Source: Lapidilactobacillus concavus DSM 17758
GTDB taxonomy: Bacteria > Bacillota > Bacilli > Lactobacillales > Lactobacillaceae
DNA: 40,211 bases
Assembly (NCBI RefSeq): GCF_001435835.1
Contig: NZ_AZFX01000040.1
Coordinates: 1-40,211, forward strand
Reading direction: 5' to 3'
Numbering within the stretch: the first letter of the stretch is position 1; every line of letters begins with the position of its first letter. The notes under the pieces are model-generated. The model was not told the origin of the DNA, made no database searches, and worked only from the letters and a program-made list of their open reading frames with translations. Shown here in pieces: positions 36,662-40,211 of the stretch. The translations under genes and the position numbers were made by a program.

Positions 36662-37177
36662 ATGATTGCAAAATCCATTGAAGAAATGTTATTGACAAAG
36701 CAAAATAGCTTCTTAATTCCTGGTGATAAGGTTGCCTCGGTGCAGGAGGATAATCCGTTGACGCACGCCTTTCTTTTATTGACTAAGGTACGTTATTCTA
36801 AAATCCCAGTTCTAGATGGCGAATCGCATTTACTGGGTCTGCTGACCATGCCGATGATCACTGACCGGATGATTGAGCTGATGGATCTCAGTTTCGACCC
36901 GTTGAAGGACTTGACGGTGAAAGATGTCATGCAGACAGAATTCGATACCCTCAAAACAACTGCAGACATGGATCTTGCCTTACATTTACTGGTTGACAAT
37001 CCTTTTGTGCCCGTTGTCGATGAACAGAATGTGTTCCGTGGTATTCTGACCCGACGTGAGATGATGAAGGCTTTCAATTATATTGCGCATAATATTGAAA
37101 ATGATTACGAAATTACTGAAAAAGCGTCCCGGCACCACATTTCAAAATTAGCTGGAACAGAAATTAAACATGCCTAA
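36662..37177 (+). CDS. cbpB: CBS-pair protein, cyclic-di-AMP-binding CbpB/DarB type
   Basis: 171 aa made almost entirely of two CBS motifs: the first about 20-75 (VASVQEDNPLTHAFLLLTKV, IPVLDGESHLLGLLTM), the second about 85-145 (VKDVMQTEFDTL, FVPVVDEQNVFRGILTRREM). The length and the N-terminal FLIPGDKVA match YkuL/DarB of Bacillus and CbpB of Listeria, which bind c-di-AMP and, in the apo form, stimulate the (p)ppGpp synthetase Rel. The function here is inferred from family. AAAGGA precedes the ATG. It lies between the glycerol facilitator and MscS genes. Confidence 0.87.
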   Translation: MIAKSIEEMLLTKQNSFLIPGDKVASVQEDNPLTHAFLLLTKVRYSKIPVLDGESHLLGLLTMPMITDRMIELMDLSFDPLKDLTVKDVMQTEFDTLKTTADMDLALHLLVDNPFVPVVDEQNVFRGILTRREMMKAFNYIAHNIENDYEITEKASRHHISKLAGTEIKHA

Positions 37178-37279
37178 CTTGATCATCAATCCCGCCTAAC
37201 GTCGATGACCAATCAGGATAACCGCTTGAAACGATTGGACGATTTTGGTCGGATGTTGATCGACTTTCATCCACATCTC

Positions 37280-37331
37280 AAAAAACGCCAGCGCGGTTCT
37301 CAAAATATTTGAGAAAGCGATGGCGTTTTTT
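37280..37331. terminator. Bidirectional terminator between cbpB and mscS
   Basis: Outer stem AAAAAACGCCA (37280-37290) with TGGCGTTTTTT (37321-37331), inner stem TTCTCAAA (37297-37304) with TTTGAGAA (37308-37315). A/T-runs on both sides serve both converging genes. Confidence 0.9.
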
Positions 37332-37349
37332 CACGAAATCTATGATTGA

Positions 37350-38183
37350 TCAACCTTGTAAGTTTAGCGTGTTAGAGGGAAGAGTGATCCCAATTTTCTT
37401 GAGCTCGGGCAGGTAGTGACTGACCAACAAGCGCTGCATGGCAATCTCCGCGCCTTGCTGAGGGGTCACCTTGATTTGATAAACCAGATTCCCATTTGCA
37501 AGCACATTGACGCCGAGTAACTCTGGCTCGATAAGCAATTCATCCGTTGATTCGAACAGTTGTTGGTTCACCGTGCGTAAGACGTCTTCAAGCTTAGGAA
37601 TATTGGTATCAGCGGCAACACGCAAATTAACGATTTGTTGACGATGACCGCGGGAGAAATTGGCAACGATCGAAATATTGCGATTTGGGATATAGTGCAA
37701 CGTCCCGTCGGCGGAACGCACCTGAGTGGTTCGCAATCCTAGTGCGACCACGGTGCCGTTAATACCGCTGACGGTGACCAGATCGCCAACTTCAAATTGT
37801 TGTTCAACTAAGATGAAGAATCCAGTGACCACATCATTCACGAATCCCTGAGCGCCCAAGCCAATCGCTAAACTAGCGATTCCGGCACTCGCGACTAACG
37901 TTCCCACAGGCACGCCCAAGACGGTTAGAATCGTGTAGACATAAAAAATCAACAAGGTGTAAAGTAGGATGTTTTTTAACAAAGAACGAATGGTTGAAAC
38001 ACGATTGTTCGAAGTCGATTCCTTGTTCAAATAGTGGGTGGTTGTCTTGTTGATCAGCTTCTGACCAAAGAGATTCAACAAATAAAATAAGGCAGTCAGT
38101 AAAACGACCTGAACCACATGGGTCAACACATCGGCACCGATCTGATCCCAATCAAACTTTTCAAATAGACTCAATTTAGACAA
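37350..38183 (-). CDS. MscS-family small-conductance mechanosensitive channel
   Basis: An osmotic safety valve. 277 aa from the chosen start. Three N-terminal helices, with the pore helix TLVASAGIASLAIGLGAQGF containing the typical Gly/Ala ridge, then the beta domain FFILVEQQFEVGDLVTVSG with GTVVALGLRTTQVRSADGT, IPNRNI and a cytoplasmic C-terminal domain. The frame is open to 38279, but AAAGGAG lies 8 bases before TTG 38183, giving (M)SKLSLFEKFDWDQ. Neighbouring cbpB (c-di-AMP sensing) fits a theme of osmotic control, by inference. Confidence 0.9.
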   Translation of the reverse strand: MSKLSLFEKFDWDQIGADVLTHVVQVVLLTALFYLLNLFGQKLINKTTTHYLNKESTSNNRVSTIRSLLKNILLYTLLIFYVYTILTVLGVPVGTLVASAGIASLAIGLGAQGFVNDVVTGFFILVEQQFEVGDLVTVSGINGTVVALGLRTTQVRSADGTLHYIPNRNISIVANFSRGHRQQIVNLRVAADTNIPKLEDVLRTVNQQLFESTDELLIEPELLGVNVLANGNLVYQIKVTPQQGAEIAMQRLLVSHYLPELKKIGITLPSNTLNLQG

Positions 38184-38328
38184 TATGAGAACTCCTTTAA
38201 CTAAAATCTTGATGCTTGAAATAGACGATAACTTTAGTGTAACAAATAATGATGGTGATGAGCTACTTGGACTCATCAAAAATCTAGCACATTTTTTAAA
38301 AACGCCTTCATTTAGATGTAGATATCAA

Positions 38329-38357
38329 TTGCGATAGGTGGGGCATGGTGTTATTCT
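38329..38357 (+). promoter_or_regulatory. Probable promoter of the DUF948-YtxH pair
   Basis: TTGCGA (38329-38334), a 17-base spacer and TGT-TATTCT (38349-38357, extended -10), 35 bases before the DUF948 gene. Confidence 0.45.
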
Positions 38358-38392
38358 TAAGTAGAAAGTTTAGTTTGATGAGGAGGTTGTTT

Positions 38393-38797
38393 ATGACAGG
38401 CGGAGAAATAGCCGGTTTGATCGCTGCGATTGCATTATTGATTTTCGTAATTTTCGTATCGATCTTCTTGATTCGGGTCACAAAGGTCATGAAGCATGTT
38501 GAAAAGACAGTTGATAGTGTGGATGAGTCTTTGCAGACAGTCACCAAAGATGTCGATGCATTATCAAATGAAGTTGAAGGCTTGTTAGCAAAGAGTAATA
38601 CTTTGCTAAACGATGTCAATGGCAAAGTGGCCACCTTAGACCCAGTCTTTCAGGCAATGGGCGATTTAGGTGAGACGGTTTCTGATTTGAACCAGTCATC
38701 GCGCAACCTGGCAACTAAGTTAACGAGTGCAAAGACAAGTAAGGTTGGTCTCGCAGCACAAGTTGTCCGTAGTTTTTTTAAGAAGAACAAACAATAA
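38393..38797 (+). CDS. DUF948 domain-containing membrane protein
   Basis: 134 aa. An N-terminal transmembrane helix (GEIAGLIAAIALLIFVIFVS, 3-22) is followed by a long coiled-coil region with heptad-like spacing (VEKTVDSVDESLQTVTKDVD onward) and a basic C-terminus FFKKNKQ. DUF948 proteins are general-stress or envelope proteins next to YtxH genes in Firmicutes. The frame is open to 38345, but GAGGAGGT (38380-38387) fits ATG 38393. The YtxH gene follows after 25 bases. Confidence 0.87.
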   Translation: MTGGEIAGLIAAIALLIFVIFVSIFLIRVTKVMKHVEKTVDSVDESLQTVTKDVDALSNEVEGLLAKSNTLLNDVNGKVATLDPVFQAMGDLGETVSDLNQSSRNLATKLTSAKTSKVGLAAQVVRSFFKKNKQ

Positions 38798-38822
38798 TTC
38801 AAAAATGATTGGAGCGATGTAG

Positions 38823-39437
38823 ATGTCTAAAGGACACTTTTTCCTAGGGTTAGTTTTGGGTGGCGCGGCTGCAATTGGCGCAGCGTTATTTTTAACACCG
38901 GAAACCGCAGAAGAGATCAAGAAGAGTGCTTCTGCAAATAGTCGTAAACTTAAGAATCGTGCGACAGAATTATATGAAATCGCAGACGATGCAACTGCTG
39001 ACTGGCGTGAAGATGCAGCCAGAAAAGTGAATCGCGTTCTGAACGAGCATGAAGGATTACACTTTGCAGTCGACACATCGAGTAAAGCCGTTCAACAATT
39101 TAAAGAAACATTCCAAGATGCGACAGAACAAATGAAATCGCAATTTGGCGACGTTTCGAATCAATTGAAGAGCAGCTTCGAAGAAACTAAAGATGAAGTT
39201 GACCAACTTCATTTTGATGACATCGTCCTGGATAGCCAATCTGCATTCCAAGAAGCCAAAGACGAAGCTATCGATGCAGCCGCAGAAGTTAAGACTGACG
39301 TTGAAGAAATGACTGCCGATGTCGAAGAAGCCGCTGAGAAAGTTGACACCGATGTTAAAGCGGGTGCCGCGGAAGTCAAAGATGACGCGAAAGAGGTTGT
39401 AGACGCCAGCAAGAAAGTTGCGGACGATCAAAAATAG
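38823..39437 (+). CDS. YtxH domain-containing stress protein
   Basis: 204 aa. The N-terminal helix FLGLVLGGAAAIGAALFLTP (7-26) followed by ETAEEIKKS is the YtxH signature. The rest is a highly charged, low-complexity amphipathic helix with short repeats rich in Ala, Asp, Glu and Lys (for example DVEEAAEKVDTDVKAGAAEV), resembling LEA-like or apolipophorin-like stress proteins. It probably sits at the membrane with a cytoplasmic or envelope-facing helical tail. Co-transcribed with the DUF948 gene; a terminator follows 29 bases after the stop. Confidence 0.87.
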   Translation: MSKGHFFLGLVLGGAAAIGAALFLTPETAEEIKKSASANSRKLKNRATELYEIADDATADWREDAARKVNRVLNEHEGLHFAVDTSSKAVQQFKETFQDATEQMKSQFGDVSNQLKSSFEETKDEVDQLHFDDIVLDSQSAFQEAKDEAIDAAAEVKTDVEEMTADVEEAAEKVDTDVKAGAAEVKDDAKEVVDASKKVADDQK

Positions 39438-39466
39438 GCATTTTGTTTTTAAAAGTTCAAAAGACC

Positions 39467-39497
39467 AGACCAGGTGAATGTACCTGGTCTTTTTTTG
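39467..39497 (+). terminator. Rho-independent terminator of the DUF948-YtxH operon
   Basis: AGACCAGGT (39467-39475) pairs with ACCTGGTCT (39482-39490), loop GAATGT, then a T-run. The partial repeat arm begins directly after the T-run. Confidence 0.92.
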
Positions 39498-39498
39498 T

Positions 39499-39535
39499 CG
39501 AAGTTGCTGCAGACAATGGGTATGCTTGCATGTGG
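39499..39535. repeat. Solitary left arm of the cloverleaf repeat
   Basis: 37 bases match 39548-39584 with about four mismatches (CGAAGTTGCT-CAGACAATGGG-ATGCT-GC-TGTGG pattern). No matching right arm of its own follows before the next copy starts 49 bases later. It looks like a tandem duplication or a truncated third copy. Confidence 0.85.
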
Positions 39536-39547
39536 TATACGTCGAAC

Positions 39548-39758
39548 CGAAGTTGCTACAGACAATGGGCATGCTAGCCTGTGGGGCCGGCTGCAGCTCT
39601 TTAGAAGCAAGCTTCTAAAGTAGCTTTCGCCTAAAACTTGTAGCTTTTGTTGCACAAAATCTAAAGTTTTGCCCGTGTTATAAGCTCGAAACACGTTTCG
39701 AGCTTATAGCACTGTCACTGCAATCATGCCCATTGTCTTCCGCAACTTCTAGTTTAGT
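39548..39758. repeat. Cloverleaf-like structured repeat, copy A
   Basis: Terminal stem GAAGTTGC (39549-39556) with GCAACTTC (39742-39749), a 3x3 internal loop, then a perfect 14-bp stem AGACAATGGGCATG (39560-39573) with 39725-39738. Inside are three hairpins: CTTTAGAAG/CTTCTAAAG with loop CAAG (39599-39620), AAAACTT...AAGTTTT (39633-39670, extended by TAG/CTA and TTTTGT/ACAAAA), and a perfect 13-bp stem TATAAGCTCGAAA (39679-39691) with 39696-39708. It ends TAGTTTAGTC like copy B. No ORF of note. The family is not recognised; it could be an RNA, a MITE-like element or both. Confidence 0.85.
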
Positions 39759-39871
39759 CGGTAACTCAAAATAACTGGGTGTGATTTACTAGCAGTCTAT
39801 TTCTTCGAATATTAAATCATAATCGCATTTAAAAATCGTGATTGCTTCAAATGGCAAAATTTAGATACGAT

Positions 39872-39942
39872 AAATATTCAAATTCACGCCAAAAACTTGC
39901 TTATTTTACTTGAAATGTGCAAGTATTTTGGCGTTAATATTT
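39872..39942. repeat. Long imperfect hairpin between the two cloverleaf copies
   Basis: AAATATT (39872-39878) pairs with AATATTT (39936-39942), and ACGCCAAAA plus CTTGC (39886-39900) pairs with GCAAG plus TTTTGGCGT (39919-39934). There is no T-run on either side, so it is not an obvious terminator. The surrounding 39760-40002 is AT-rich with no supported gene. Confidence 0.7.
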
Positions 39943-40003
39943 GTATTAGTCGTGTGTCTAGAATGACAAATTGAGAAAATCAAATTTTTTAACTTCTGTT
40001 GTC

Positions 40004-40208
40004 CGAAGTTGCTGCGGAAAACGGTTGTTCCTGCTGTGGGGCCGTCTACAGCTCTTTTAGCAAGCTAAAAGTAGCTTGCGACTAAAATTGGAGCCTTCAA
40101 AGTTCGAAGTCTCCAAGTTACCCGTTTTGGAAGTCTGCGAAAGGCGTGCAGACCAACAAAACTTTCACAGCATCACAACCATTTTCCTCCGCAACTTCTA
40201 GTTTAGTC
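40004..40208. repeat. Cloverleaf-like structured repeat, copy B
   Basis: Same plan as copy A: GAAGTTGC (40005-40012) with GCAACTTC (40191-40198), a 3x3 loop (TGC versus TCC), then GGAAAACGGTTGT (40016-40028) with ACAACCATTTTCC (40175-40187), 12 of 13 paired, and GCTGTG (40033-40038) with CACAGC (40166-40171). Hairpins: CTTTTAG/CTAAAAG with loop CAAG (40054-40071), TTGGAG/CTCCAA (40088-40116), and GTTTTG/CAAAAC with GTCTGC/GCAGAC (40124-40162). The stems differ in sequence from copy A but pair equally. It ends three bases before the window edge. Confidence 0.85.
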
Positions 40209-40211
40209 TTA

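Noticed and set aside
39057-39694. Minus-strand ORFs opposite the YtxH gene and the repeat arm
   Set aside because: They arise from the low-complexity Ala/Glu/Lys coding sequence and the repeats; translations are Phe/Cys-rich without motifs.
39499-40208. CRISPR array
   Set aside because: Only two full copies of about 200 bp with long palindromic arms; no short regular repeats with unique spacers and no cas genes.
39548-40208. Integron attC sites or retron msr-msd RNA
   Set aside because: The ends do not match attC R-box orientation or spacing, and no integrase or reverse transcriptase gene is visible. Sequence beyond 40211 would be needed to exclude a retron-like neighbour entirely.
39548-40208. 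Insertion sequence with terminal inverted repeats
   Set aside because: No transposase ORF inside or between the copies and no convincing target-site duplications at either end. A MITE-like origin is kept open in the findings.

Overview
This window is core chromosome of a low-to-moderate GC Gram-positive bacterium, almost certainly a member of the Lactobacillaceae; the genus cannot be fixed from the sequence alone. Supporting points are the gene order (typA-ftsW-ylbG-rsmD-coaD-ylbL-comEA-comEC-holA-rpsT-rpsO-pnp-rnjB, and nrnA-cshB-alaS-ireB-ruvX-DUF1292-cvpA-mutS2-trxA), an alaS T-box, a degenerate RNase J2, GGAGG-type ribosome binding sites and frequent TTG/GTG starts.

Layout: 1-151 holds the end of a tRNA cluster (partial tRNA-Asn, tRNA-Ser GGA). 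398-961 is def on the minus strand, followed by a terminator nested in a 13-bp inverted repeat. 1203-12263 is a plus-strand run covering a UPF0223 protein, an inositol-monophosphatase-family enzyme, BipA, the septal SEDS polymerase FtsW, small translation/CoA genes (ylbG, rsmD, coaD), the PDZ-Lon protease YlbL, the DNA-uptake genes comEA/comEC and DNA polymerase III delta. 12372-17072 is ribosomal proteins S20 and S15 and the RNA-decay pair PNPase and RNase J2. 17105-24871 holds a TPR-like protein, EF-Tu behind two promoters, a DRTGG/CBS/hotdog regulator, NrnA, a DEAD-box helicase and two unrecognised or poorly known proteins. 24891-32693 is T-box-controlled alaS, then ireB-ruvX-DUF1292, cvpA-mutS2 and trxA. 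32886-39437 alternates strands: yslB (-), murI-rdgB-ysnB (+), a glycerol facilitator (-), the c-di-AMP-binding CBS protein (+), an MscS channel (-), and a DUF948/YtxH envelope pair (+).

The last 700 bases (39499-40208) have no gene and are the most unusual part. They hold two diverged copies of a roughly 205-211-bp cloverleaf-like repeat plus a third, partial copy of one arm. The two copies share invariant ends and junction segments, while long paired arms have changed on both sides so that pairing is kept. Several details (G-U wobbles in place of C-A mismatches, CUUG and GNRA-like loops) suggest that, if it is an RNA, it is read from the minus strand. I do not recognise this family.

Functionally most genes are housekeeping: translation and its quality control, RNA turnover, cell division and wall precursor supply, nucleotide sanitation, DNA uptake and c-di-AMP/osmotic or envelope homeostasis. 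Terminators and near-consensus promoters divide the region cleanly into short operons.
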